A DNA stretch of 39,010 nucleotides from positions 1 through 39,010 of IMG/VR virus record IMGVR_UViG_3300038309_000064, one strand, 5' to 3'. Within the stretch, counting starts at the first letter, position 1; every line of letters starts with the position of its first letter. Positions 20,907 to 27,921 of the stretch are shown here, one piece after another. The DNA comes from a virus. Made by a program: the position numbers and the translations under genes. The notes under the pieces are model-generated. The model had not been told where the DNA came from, ran no database searches, and saw nothing but the letters and a program-made list of their open reading frames with translations.

Positions 20907-21248
20907 TTAATTTAGTTGATTATGAGAATTTTCTAAGGCTATCTCTTTGTCAATATCTGATATTTTTTTATTTTTTAATCTATATTCTATGTTTTTTTTA
21001 TCTCCAGCAAACAATTTCCATTCGCCTTGCACAAATATCCTTGTTAAGTCCTTACTCATTAAATCTCCTCCACAATGTGCTTCAGTTTCAGCGTCTCCAA
21101 TACTTTCAACTGAACTTAGATTTATCATATCTCCGCTTTTTAATCCTATTAAGCCAGTTTTACCATTAGCTATAAGAATTTGTAGTTTCTTAAATTCCTC
21201 ATCGGAAATTAAAAACTCTGTTTTACTCATCATTTTTATTGATTTCAT
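20907..21248 (-). CDS. Hypothetical protein (113 aa)
   Basis: Not recognised. Mixed fold; FLISDEEFKKLQILIANGKTGLIGLKSGDMINLSSVESI, then a Cys-His patch (AHCGGDLMSKDLT) and a Lys-rich end. The ATG overlaps the initiator stop as ATGA. Cotranscribed with the replication gene, so possibly a helicase-loader-like partner, inferred from position only. Confidence 0.6.
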   Translation of the reverse strand: MKSIKMMSKTEFLISDEEFKKLQILIANGKTGLIGLKSGDMINLSSVESIGDAETEAHCGGDLMSKDLTRIFVQGEWKLFAGDKKNIEYRLKNKKISDIDKEIALENSHNQLN

Positions 21249-21949
21249 AATTGTACAAAATTAGATTTATTATTCTTTTGATTATCAAAATATATTTTAA
21301 ATTGAGCCAGCTTCTCTTTCATTTGGTAAGGGGTAGTAGCGACTGGGGCATAAGGCTTTCCTTGAACTGCTACCACTGCTTCAGCCATTCTAATAACATT
21401 TTCTTTTTTATATTTTTTAATTAACCATTCGCAAGCAGATCTGCTTGTCTTATTTTGGAAATTAAGTGCTGGATTTATCTTATAAAATATATTCATAATT
21501 TCATTAACTCCAGCGATCGCTAGATCGCTAGTATTTATATTCTTATCATTCTTATTCTTCTTATCATTCTTGTTTGTGTTATTTTGATGTTCTTTTGATG
21601 TTACTTTGATGTTATTTTGATGTTCTTTTTCTTGGTAGTCTTTCCAATTTATCACCGTAATAAGCCTAAATTTATTAGTTTTTTGTTGTTCTATTTGATG
21701 TTCTTTTTCGAAAATTTTTAATATTTTTTCGATAGTCGATTCATTAATGCCTGTTTCATCGCTTAATTTCTTTCTCCCGGTAATAAATTGCCCCTCTTTT
21801 ATTACTATAATTTCATTATTCCACATAAATTCGGATCCTTTATGATTTGCTTTTAATAGAATATGCAACCATAAATGGATATATTTAGAATTCTTATAAT
21901 ATCCTTTTTCAATTATTCGCCTATGTATTTTTACCCAACCATTATTCAT
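21245..21949 (-). CDS. Replication initiator / replisome organizer, DnaD/O-like (234 aa)
   Basis: Residues 1-110 match the N-terminal winged-helix domain of phage replisome organizers: GWVKIHRRIIEKGYYKNSKYIHLWLHILLKANH, GQFITGRKKLSDETGINESTIEKILKIFEKEHQIEQ. A low-complexity Asn/Lys linker follows, then a C-terminal DnaD-like helical part (FNKTSRSACEWLIKKYKKENVIRMAEAV). It would bind the origin and recruit host helicase. The linker DNA contains four tandem 11-base repeats that ignore the codon frame, a layout like the lambda O gene, where the origin lies within the gene. Confidence 0.8.
   Translation of the reverse strand: MNNGWVKIHRRIIEKGYYKNSKYIHLWLHILLKANHKGSEFMWNNEIIVIKEGQFITGRKKLSDETGINESTIEKILKIFEKEHQIEQQKTNKFRLITVINWKDYQEKEHQNNIKVTSKEHQNNTNKNDKKNKNDKNINTSDLAIAGVNEIMNIFYKINPALNFQNKTSRSACEWLIKKYKKENVIRMAEAVVAVQGKPYAPVATTPYQMKEKLAQFKIYFDNQKNNKSNFVQL
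21581..21624 (-). repeat. Four tandem 11-bp iterons inside the initiator gene (candidate origin)
   Basis: On the minus strand the unit AACATCAAAAT repeats four times without gaps (21624-21614, 21613-21603, 21602-21592, 21591-21581), differing only in positions 10-11. A further partial copy sits at about 21693-21707. Eleven is not a multiple of three, so the repetition is not a protein repeat (the product reads EHQNNIKVTSKEHQNN). Spacing equals one helical turn, as expected for initiator binding sites. Confidence 0.7.
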
Positions 21950-21979
21950 AATTTTACAACCAAAAAAGAGTAGGCCACA

Positions 21980-22375
21980 TCAAATAATTTCTAAAAGTGT
22001 GTTACTCTTTCCCATATTGCAGTCCTTACAAGCCGTTTTGAAATTATCCATAATGTTTTTTCCACCCTTCGACCTTGGGTGTATATGATCTATTTCTAAA
22101 ATTACATCAGGAGCTTTTCTTCCACAATATTGACAGGTAAATGCATCTCTCTTTAGGATATCGAATCTTAATTTTAGTGGTTTATGATTTTTTCTAGGTC
22201 GATATTTGTAGGTAAATTTTCTTAACTTTCCTCTCTCTTTTTCGCACTCTTTGCACCTGTAAGAATATCCCAGCCTTCCATTTTTACTTTTAATAAATGT
22301 TTTGTCATTAAGTGGTAATATTCTTTTACAAATATAACACCTCCTTTTTCCTAATTTGTATAAATGCTTCCCCAT
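21980..22375 (-). CDS. HNH endonuclease with N-terminal zinc finger (131 aa)
   Basis: N-terminal CYIC (13-16) and CKEC (41-44) pairs form a zinc finger. LRFDILKRDAFTCQYCGR then ILEIDHIHPRSKGG (Asp96-His97) and NFKTACKDCNMGKS form the HNH core with its structural zinc (C81, C84, C116, C119). Unlike the other HNH genes it is preceded by a 290-base noncoding stretch that holds a promoter and an attenuator-like structure. No clear ribosome site; the ATG is in AATTAAATGGGG. Confidence 0.88.
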   Translation of the reverse strand: MGKHLYKLGKRRCYICKRILPLNDKTFIKSKNGRLGYSYRCKECEKERGKLRKFTYKYRPRKNHKPLKLRFDILKRDAFTCQYCGRKAPDVILEIDHIHPRSKGGKNIMDNFKTACKDCNMGKSNTLLEII

Positions 22376-22470
22376 TTAATTGCGAAACCAAAAGCCCAGA
22401 GTATCATCGCAAAATGACCCACTCTGGGCTTTAAGTCCAACAATTCAGTTGTATTTTGCGATGATTTCAT
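22351..22470 (-). CDS. Possible leader ORF across the attenuator-like structure (39 aa)
   Basis: ATG at 22470-22468, stop TAG at 22353-22351, overlapping the HNH start in another frame. The 39-residue product begins MKSSQNTTELLDLK and ends with a hydrophobic FAMILWAFGFAIK segment. Both arms of both inverted repeats lie inside the frame, so ribosome movement could decide which stem forms. The ribosome site is poor and coding status is uncertain. Confidence 0.35.
   Translation of the reverse strand: MKSSQNTTELLDLKPRVGHFAMILWAFGFAIKWGSIYTN
22391..22465 (-). promoter_or_regulatory. Interleaved 12-bp and 13-bp inverted repeats (attenuator-like) before the HNH gene
   Basis: 22391-22402 pairs perfectly with 22421-22432 (12 bp), and 22403-22415 pairs perfectly with 22453-22465 (13 bp). 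In transcription order the arms are 1-2-1'-2', so the stems exclude each other in practice, since no bases remain to bridge a true pseudoknot. The 2:2' stem is followed on the minus strand by TTTTGGTTT, so it can terminate. The 1:1' stem would prevent it. This is the textbook layout of a terminator/antiterminator switch. Confidence 0.7.
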
Positions 22471-22507
22471 TAGGTCTTGGTTTTATTTAAACTTTCTAGA
22501 TATAAGC

Positions 22508-22536
22508 ATTGTATCATGATATAAAATAAAAGTAAA
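22508..22536 (-). promoter_or_regulatory. Promoter for the leader and HNH gene
   Basis: Minus strand: -35 TTTACT (22536-22531), 17 bases, -10 TACAAT (22513-22508) with extended TGA. The start near 22500 leaves about 35 bases before the first arm of the switch. Confidence 0.6.
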
Positions 22537-22555
22537 GACTAAGTTATCCCCAATT

Positions 22556-22578
22556 AAAAAGCCGATAATTAACCGACT
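22556..22578 (-). terminator. Weak intrinsic terminator after the holin
   Basis: Minus strand AGTCG ... CGGCT forms a 5-bp stem with one G-U pair, then TTTT. It would separate the lysis transcript from the HNH unit. The stem is short, so termination is likely partial. Confidence 0.4.
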
Positions 22579-22666
22579 AATAAAATAGATTTGTCTCGGA
22601 TTATTGACTTTTTAGTTTAATTATTATAACCACCGAACCGATTGCCGAGTTAAGCAGTAATAATAT

Positions 22667-22867
22667 TTATTTCCCCTTATTGAATTCCCTGATAGCGTTG
22701 ATCAGGATAGCACAAACTGCAGTTATTAATGCCGAACTGCTACCAAGATCCAACTGTGCTATCGCTTGCAGAAGATAGGTTGCTAATGCACCACCTCCCG
22801 CAATCAATGCTCCTTTCCCTATTTTAACAAGTGTTTCCTTGTCAAAAGAGTTCTTTTTTTGGCTCAT
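22667..22867 (-). CDS. Holin (66 aa)
   Basis: Small membrane protein that would permeabilise the inner membrane at lysis. Hydrophobic segments GALIAGGGALATYLLQAIAQL and SALITAVCAILINAIREF, separated by a short polar loop, and a Lys-rich C-terminus are typical of small holins (the ALITAV...N.IREF.KG ending is a common holin form). It directly follows the lysozyme-like gene with ATGA overlap (22867-22864). Confidence 0.8.
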   Translation of the reverse strand: MSQKKNSFDKETLVKIGKGALIAGGGALATYLLQAIAQLDLGSSSALITAVCAILINAIREFNKGK

Positions 22868-23475
22868 AGTTTTAACTTAATAATTAACCATCTAAATATC
22901 TTCTTTATTATCTCTGCTATTATATTTGCTTTCTTGCTTATATTTTCCTCCTCCGGCTCAGAATTTCCACTCGCTGGCTCCTCTTGACCGGAAATGGGTA
23001 TTTCTACCATTTCGCTATCTTCTTCGCTCTCAGGCTCATTTTGAGCCTGTATTTCAAAATCTCTAATCCTGAAGTTTATCGTTACACCTAAATCATCGGC
23101 TACTGACTTGGCATAATTCATTGGATAATTACCATCAGAACTAGGAGCATATTTTCCGTAAAACTCCAAGAGTGTCATTTCGGGGGTATAACTTCTTAAT
23201 TCTCCAAGGCAAGCCCAAGTTAAAAATTTAACTAAAGCATTAAATCCTTTTTCGTAAGTATCCCATTTTGCAAATCTTCCGTCAGATTCTACTTTTGCCC
23301 CAAGATAATCTCTCGTGAAAGAATTATAAATTAAATTTCCGGGATTATTGTTTCGATAGCTTCGAGAACCCTCGTACCAGCCCTCGTGACGCATTGTGCA
23401 ATAAGCCCATTTTTCTATGCCACTCAATTTATTCCAATCATCACCACATATTGATACTGTTTTTGGTTTATCCAT
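22864..23475 (-). CDS. Lysozyme/transglycosylase-like endolysin with membrane-active C-terminus (203 aa)
   Basis: Cuts peptidoglycan glycan strands. MRHEGWYEGSRSYRNNNPGNLIY (28-50) is the lysozyme-superfamily core seen in phage lytic transglycosylases, Glu31 being the likely catalytic acid. KWDTYEKGFNALVKFL follows as usual. A Glu/Ser-rich linker (about 148-180) leads to a hydrophobic, basic end (IIAEIIKKIFRWLIIKLKL) that could insert in membranes and make it partly holin-independent. Overlaps the HNH stop by 8 bases and the holin start by 4. Confidence 0.78.
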   Translation of the reverse strand: MDKPKTVSICGDDWNKLSGIEKWAYCTMRHEGWYEGSRSYRNNNPGNLIYNSFTRDYLGAKVESDGRFAKWDTYEKGFNALVKFLTWACLGELRSYTPEMTLLEFYGKYAPSSDGNYPMNYAKSVADDLGVTINFRIRDFEIQAQNEPESEEDSEMVEIPISGQEEPASGNSEPEEENISKKANIIAEIIKKIFRWLIIKLKL

Positions 23476-23992
23476 TTTTTTTATAAAAATTTATTATTGT
23501 ATGATGAGATGAAACATTTAATTTTTTTGCTATCTTCCTAAAAGACATTCCGCTTTTTAAATATTTTTTAATCTCACATATATCAAAACTATATTTTCCA
23601 AATTTCTTAAAATTATTTTTAATGTCGTATCTGGTGTGGCATCTTGGACATAAAGAAATATAATCTTCTAAGTTTCTTTTATATTTATGGTCTACATTAG
23701 CCCATTGAATTCTTTTTTTATCTCCACAAATACTGCATATTTTTGCCTTTCCCTTATGTTTTTTTACCCATTCGTGAATTGCTCCATATTTAGCCTTATT
23801 TCCTTTCCAATTTGGTGATTTATCATCTTCTTTTCCAAACATTGGATTTAATTTTCCTCCTTTAAATCCATTCCCGTTACCTTTTAATTCAACTAATTTT
23901 CTTCTTATCTCTGGTCTAGCCATAGCTTCTTTTGTAGCCTTACTTATTTTATCTTTTAGCCATTGAGGTTTTTTGCCGTATCTTTTATCCAT
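23468..23992 (-). CDS. HNH homing endonuclease (174 aa)
   Basis: N-terminal NUMOD3-like helix region (WLKDKISKATKEAMARPEIRRKLVE, NPMFGKEDDKSPNWKG), HNH core with CSIC (98-101 area), WANVDHKYKRNLEDYISLCPRCHTRYD, and a C-terminal helix-turn-helix (SFRKIAKKLNVSSHHTIINF). Free-standing between two lysis genes, which both remain intact. It has its own TTGACA/TATACT promoter within the end of the upstream peptidase gene. Confidence 0.88.
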   Translation of the reverse strand: MDKRYGKKPQWLKDKISKATKEAMARPEIRRKLVELKGNGNGFKGGKLNPMFGKEDDKSPNWKGNKAKYGAIHEWVKKHKGKAKICSICGDKKRIQWANVDHKYKRNLEDYISLCPRCHTRYDIKNNFKKFGKYSFDICEIKKYLKSGMSFRKIAKKLNVSSHHTIINFYKKNG

Positions 23993-24018
23993 ATATTTAT
24001 ACTAATAATTACATATTT

Positions 24019-24047
24019 AGTATAAATAACCTTTGTGTTTTTGTCAA
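24019..24047 (-). promoter_or_regulatory. Promoter for the lysis-region HNH gene
   Basis: Minus strand: -35 TTGACA (24047-24042), 17 bases, -10 TATACT (24024-24019). The -35 overlaps the C39 peptidase stop codon. Confidence 0.7.
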
Positions 24048-24562
24048 TAAGATTTACCACAAATCATACAATTTCCCTCTCCTAAAGCCCATTCTTTTAT
24101 CGTTGGTTTCATATTTTTATCATTAGATAATAAACTGTTATCTTGCATTTTTTTGAATAACCTATAGCTAACTAAAGGATAAGTTCCGGCTGGTCTTATT
24201 GTCCCAGTCCAAGAATCTATTATTGATCCGTCCTCCTTAATTACTACAAAATGCTGTTGTTTTCCGGGGGATGGCGACATATCAACTTCCGCTATTGTTT
24301 TATAAGGTGGTTTTTTATTTATCTCAAAATTGTTTCCGTCATATTCTAAACCCAATAGGCTAGCCATTACAGGAGTACTAATTATTAAATCACCCCTTAA
24401 ATATCCGTTTTTAGATAAAATCCCAAACACTTGATCAGGCGTATATTTTCCAGAAAGATTTGCAAGTGCAGTTCCGAAACATCCATAAAGTCCGATGGTT
24501 GACTTTGTGTTTCCTATTGTTTTGTTAGCCCATCTTGGATCCCTTTGTGAGTAATATTCCAT
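24044..24562 (-). CDS. C39-like cysteine peptidase, probable cell-wall lytic enzyme (172 aa)
   Basis: MEYYSQRDPRWANKTIG then LYGCFGTALANL (Cys28), QQHFVVIKEDG (His104) and SIIDSWTG (Asp116) match the Peptidase_C39_2 (papain-like) arrangement used by phage amidase or endopeptidase lysins. No signal peptide. The C-terminus ends CMICGKSY, a Cys pair that could bind metal or is a leftover. It opens the lysis block; in its context it would cut peptide cross-links while the lysozyme-like enzyme cuts glycan. Confidence 0.75.
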   Translation of the reverse strand: MEYYSQRDPRWANKTIGNTKSTIGLYGCFGTALANLSGKYTPDQVFGILSKNGYLRGDLIISTPVMASLLGLEYDGNNFEINKKPPYKTIAEVDMSPSPGKQQHFVVIKEDGSIIDSWTGTIRPAGTYPLVSYRLFKKMQDNSLLSNDKNMKPTIKEWALGEGNCMICGKSY

Positions 24563-24751
24563 ATTTTTTTTATTTTAAATTATTATTATATTGCGGAACT
24601 CTTTGCTGAAGTGGAATTTCTTTGTTTCCGAAAAACATAATTGCGAATATAGCAATCAATAAATAGATAATAAATTGTTTAAGAATACTAATATGCTTTT
24701 TTTAATAATTAATGGATGGGAGGAGGTTTACTCCCCCCGATCCAAACGGAT

Positions 24752-24973
24752 TTAATTGTGGAAAATCCGCTGTTTATGCTGGCAATTTCCGCAACGATAA
24801 TAGTCGCAGCTATCCTCGCCAACATATTCGTACATTACGCTCTTGCATACCGGGCATAGTTTTGCACCCATGCTTTCTTTTTTGATCCAAACACTACAAG
24901 CCCAGCAAACATCATGCAAGCAACCATTAGCCATCTTTGTTATCATCGGGCCGTTGCAACTTGGACAGTTCAT
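24752..24973 (-). CDS. Zinc-ribbon protein with four or five Cys pairs (73 aa)
   Basis: CPSC, CWAC, CPVC, CGNC pairs plus His/Cys neighbours give two or three zinc sites of the treble/ribbon type. A clean GGAGG lies 7 bases before the ATG. The gene belongs to the GC-richer island and overlaps the upstream ORF by 47 bases in another frame. A short GC hairpin lies just after the stop (about 24718-24738), without a T-tract. Confidence 0.75.
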   Translation of the reverse strand: MNCPSCNGPMITKMANGCLHDVCWACSVWIKKESMGAKLCPVCKSVMYEYVGEDSCDYYRCGNCQHKQRIFHN

Positions 24974-25109
24974 TTTTATCCTCCAATCCGAGAAAAAACT
25001 CCTCGTAGTCTTTTGCCTCAGCCAATCTAGCTGGAGCGGTTTTTTCTAGGTAGCGATTCTTATAACTATCCATTAGAAACTTTACGATTAGCTTCCTTAA
25101 CCTTGTCAT
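24927..25109 (-). CDS. Hypothetical helical protein in the GC-richer island (60 aa)
   Basis: Not recognised. Helical and charged (DSYKNRYLEKTAPARLAEAKDYEEFFLGLEDKNEL). I chose the ATG at 25109, which has GGAGG six bases upstream. ATG 25073 (48 aa) is an alternative without a ribosome site. It overlaps the broken HNH-like gene by 44 bases and the zinc ribbon by 47. Confidence 0.5.
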   Translation of the reverse strand: MTRLRKLIVKFLMDSYKNRYLEKTAPARLAEAKDYEEFFLGLEDKNELSKLQRPDDNKDG

Positions 25110-25327
25110 AATAAGCCTCCAGATAATGGTGGTTTCCTCCCCAGAATACATTGACTAACATATCAAGTATTTCTTGTGGAGTTTTGTTGCCAAAAATATA
25201 GTGATACTTTTCGTGCAACTTGGCTTTTACCATCACCACATTATCTCCCCCGTTTGAGCCACCTCGGCTAACAGGTTTAATGTGGATGATGCCTAGTTAA
25301 ATAATACTTTTTATTTTTACTAGACAT
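25066..25327 (-). pseudogene. Frameshifted small HNH-like protein
   Basis: An AAGGAGGTGATG site precedes ATG 25327, which gives MSSKNKKYYLTRHHPH and then stops (25279-25277). In the neighbouring frame the family continues as HIKPVSRGGSNGGDNVVMV, then LHEKYHYIFGNKTPQEIL to a stop at 25068-25066. The expected junction is TRHHIKPVSRGG, so one or four extra bases (around CATCCACA) break it. It is a disabled gene, a sequencing error, or less likely a shifted reading in life. Confidence 0.7.
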
Positions 25328-25342
25328 ATTGGCATCACCTCC

Positions 25343-25471
25343 TTATTGACCATATCGAGGATGTCCTCTAAATGGTCTTATCTTGAAGTTAAGTATTCCG
25401 CCTACCACTAAGGCAAGCAAGACAATCCCGACGAGGATTATCACCTTAATCGGCAATGGTAAATGTCTCAT
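25343..25471 (-). CDS. Small membrane protein (42 aa)
   Basis: ATG at 25471-25469 overlaps the upstream stop as ATGA and follows a strong AGGAGGAG site. One membrane segment (IKVIILVGIVLLALVVGGIL, residues 8-27) and a basic C-terminus. It is the first gene of the GC-richer island, between a coiled-coil membrane protein and the frameshifted gene; possibly holin- or spanin-like. Confidence 0.6.
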   Translation of the reverse strand: MRHLPLPIKVIILVGIVLLALVVGGILNFKIRPFRGHPRYGQ

Positions 25472-25782
25472 TTCTCCTCCTCTTTTAATGTACCTTTATA
25501 CTCTAAAATTGTTAAAATCTTATTTTGTCGCTCGCTTATTATTCTTATCTCTTGCTCGATATGTTTAATGTCATTCTCCTTTAAAAGCTTTAGGCTAGTT
25601 CTCATATCATCTAAAATTTCATCTAATCTCTCGTGCTTATATTGGCATCTAGTTTCTAATATTTGTAAATCTTCTTTATTCTTTATATCGGGATCAGAAA
25701 ATGTTTTATATACTACAAAAATCATGCTTATTAAAAGAATAAGGGAATTAACAAATGGTAAATTTTCTTGTATAAAATTCAT
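25468..25782 (-). CDS. Membrane-anchored coiled-coil protein (104 aa)
   Basis: N-terminal membrane segment (LPFVNSLILLISMIFVVY, 8-25) then a long coiled coil (LQILETRCQYKHERLDEILDDM ... IKHIEQEIRIISERQNKIL). The layout is like XhlA/hemolysin-type or i-spanin-like phage proteins that act with holins. It directly follows the tail spike, at the border of the tail and lysis blocks. Confidence 0.65.
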   Translation of the reverse strand: MNFIQENLPFVNSLILLISMIFVVYKTFSDPDIKNKEDLQILETRCQYKHERLDEILDDMRTSLKLLKENDIKHIEQEIRIISERQNKILTILEYKGTLKEEEK

Positions 25783-25786
25783 AGTA

Positions 25787-27487
25787 TTAAGTTTCTCCTA
25801 AATAAGTTACGCATAAATTCATATAGGTTGGTGTGAAATCTACATCTGTTCCGAAATCATGCCTTGCTCTTAAATCTAAATCTAAATTTTCTGTCTCCAC
25901 ATCAATTATTCCAGAAATTGAACAGGAGCCCATATCATTCGCTGTCGCAAATTTTCTATGTGCGTGGCATTGGCTTTGTTCTGAACCATCTAAAAAGCAT
26001 GCGAATTTAAAAGTTGAAACAATAGCAGCACTTCCGCTTATACTTGCATTGACTAAATATCTCCCAGTTTTTGTTATGGTTATTTTATCATTTGAAGCAT
26101 CGGCTGTGCAATTTGAACTTTGCCCATCACTAGCAAAACCTGTTAACTTTGTATAATCAGTTCCGTTCGCTATCGTTTGTGCAGTCGAACCATCAGCGAC
26201 ATAAATATCGGCAAAGGTTCCGGGATAAGTAAGTCTTCTATTAAAATTTAAAACTGCATTAGTCCATTCTAAAATCTTATATCCGAGAGAATAAAATCTC
26301 CAAGAATCATTAGTATCTAAATTCTGCCAAGCATTTTCCTCTCCTGCGGTAAAAGTCCAATTAGAACTTTGAGCTGTGCCTGAACCATTATCAGCTATTG
26401 CATACCAAGTATATTCAACTCCGGGAGTAAGTCCCTCCCAAACAATTTCTGCAATTCCTCCACTGGCCACACCCTCAACTGTTCCGATTAAAACATCTCC
26501 ATCCGCATTATAAAATGAAACGTCCATGTCAAATCCGTCTGGATCAGTAACTACGCATTTTAATTCCTGATCCTCGACTAATCCAGTTCCACCATTTGCG
26601 GGATAAGGTGTCGTTGGTGGGTTTGGGTCGCCTGCTGGCGTAGCATATTGGTCAAAACCTCTGTCCCAATCTCCTGTTCTTGTATCTCCATCAATATCGT
26701 CATCAAAAGCATAGGTTGGGTCAGCACTTAAATCTGTCCCATTTCCTCTTGCATCAGGATTTGTTTCTGTTAAATGGAAATCACCGCCATCAGCATCAAC
26801 GAAATTAACAGTATCCCCACTATCTAAACAAGTTGTTTGTGTTCCATTAACCCAATCATTACCTACGTTCCCATAAGAAATACAATTAACGCAAGTAGCA
26901 TCAACAAAACCATCTCTTCCACAATTTATAGCATTACAATTATAATAAACATTAGTTACACTAGTTTCATTATGAAAACCATCAGCTCTATCAGCTCCAT
27001 TTATTGCAATACAATTTATTAAATTACAATATTGACCTCTAGTCATGAATTGATTATTGGAGGTAGTCGTTCCATCAACAAGCATTCCTACTATTTTTAA
27101 ATAATCTCCATCGTTATCAAAAACAAAACTTGTAGAAGATGATTCAATTATCAAATCATAAATACCATCATAATTTTCATCTATTTTCCAAATTCCTGTT
27201 CCAGAAAATTTTACTCCATTGTTGAATGTTCCATCGTGCCCTTCTCCATCGGCAGGCTTAATCACCCTAAAATAAGAGGCGTTTGTTGTTGCACCAGCTA
27301 AAACAACATAATCGTCAAAACTATCTGCATCATCATAACACTCTAAAACCTCACCCTTTTTAGCTGTAACCAAGTTTATATCAGTATAAGCTTCCCAAGC
27401 AACCAAAGAAGTAAAATCACGCCCAAGTCCGCTTGCTCCGTAGGTTCTTACATTATATGATAATGGTAATCTTCTTGAACTAGCCAT
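25787..27487 (-). CDS. Tail spike: beta-helix with Fn3-like and C-terminal jelly-roll domain (566 aa)
   Basis: Receptor-binding or glycan-acting fibre. N-terminus NVRTYGASGLGRDFTSLVAWEAY begins a right-handed beta-helix whose rungs run to about residue 250 (YCNLINCIAINGADRADGFHNE, VYYNCNAINCGRDGF). Residues about 290-385 form an Fn3-like unit (PANGGTGLVEDQELKCVVTD ... EYTWYAIAD). Residues about 460-566 match the C1q/TNF-like jelly roll of phage fibres (ITITKTGRYLVNASISG ... FACFLDG). I see no hydrolase triad, so binding is more likely than cleavage. Overlaps the upstream gene by 8 bases. Confidence 0.75.
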   Translation of the reverse strand: MASSRRLPLSYNVRTYGASGLGRDFTSLVAWEAYTDINLVTAKKGEVLECYDDADSFDDYVVLAGATTNASYFRVIKPADGEGHDGTFNNGVKFSGTGIWKIDENYDGIYDLIIESSSTSFVFDNDGDYLKIVGMLVDGTTTSNNQFMTRGQYCNLINCIAINGADRADGFHNETSVTNVYYNCNAINCGRDGFVDATCVNCISYGNVGNDWVNGTQTTCLDSGDTVNFVDADGGDFHLTETNPDARGNGTDLSADPTYAFDDDIDGDTRTGDWDRGFDQYATPAGDPNPPTTPYPANGGTGLVEDQELKCVVTDPDGFDMDVSFYNADGDVLIGTVEGVASGGIAEIVWEGLTPGVEYTWYAIADNGSGTAQSSNWTFTAGEENAWQNLDTNDSWRFYSLGYKILEWTNAVLNFNRRLTYPGTFADIYVADGSTAQTIANGTDYTKLTGFASDGQSSNCTADASNDKITITKTGRYLVNASISGSAAIVSTFKFACFLDGSEQSQCHAHRKFATANDMGSCSISGIIDVETENLDLDLRARHDFGTDVDFTPTYMNLCVTYLGET

Positions 27488-27917
27488 TCTTTAATTTCTT
27501 AAATTTTTTAATCTTCTTATCATAAATTAAATCTTCTCCATCTTCAGCTATTACTAGAGTTTTGTTCTTTAGCGGTTGATAAACTACATTAGGGTCTAAT
27601 AATTGCTCCTCGTCAATCGTTTCCATCGATTTTAGTTTATTAAAATCAATATTAAATTTTCTTTTAGCCATCATGATAGGCTTTTCTAAGGCAGGGTCAA
27701 AATCCTCTTTATCAAATAAAGGTTTTTGTAATTTTTTAGCTTCATCAGCTTCAATACCATCGACCACTACAACAAGATAGTTTCTTTTTTCTATTTCTCC
27801 CCATTCCCAAGGATAAGGTTTAACTGCAATAATATCTCCCTTTTTTGAGTGTTGCGGGTACATTATTCCGACTAACTCTGGTTTATCTTTAATTTCTATT
27901 AGTAATTCCCATTTCAT
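27480..27917 (-). CDS. Hypothetical tail-region protein (145 aa)
   Basis: Not recognised. N-terminal half WELLIEIKDKPELVGIMYPQHSKKGDIIAVKPYPWEWGEIEKRNYLVVVVDG is strand-rich; the rest is Lys/Asp-rich. It lies between the fibre and the spike, so may be an adaptor or a fibre chaperone. Confidence 0.6.
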   Translation of the reverse strand: MKWELLIEIKDKPELVGIMYPQHSKKGDIIAVKPYPWEWGEIEKRNYLVVVVDGIEADEAKKLQKPLFDKEDFDPALEKPIMMAKRKFNIDFNKLKSMETIDEEQLLDPNVVYQPLKNKTLVIAEDGEDLIYDKKIKKFKKLKNG

Positions 27918-27921
27918 ATTA

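Noticed and set aside
22615-22640. TATAAT on the minus strand at 22627-22622
   Set aside because: No acceptable -35 at 16-18 bases and it would only duplicate the better promoter at 22536-22508.
24563-24751. Possible membrane peptide between the C39 peptidase and the zinc ribbon
   Set aside because: A hydrophobic frame (FIIYLLIAIFAIMFFG) exists but lacks an ATG upstream of the membrane part and any ribosome site. Left unannotated.
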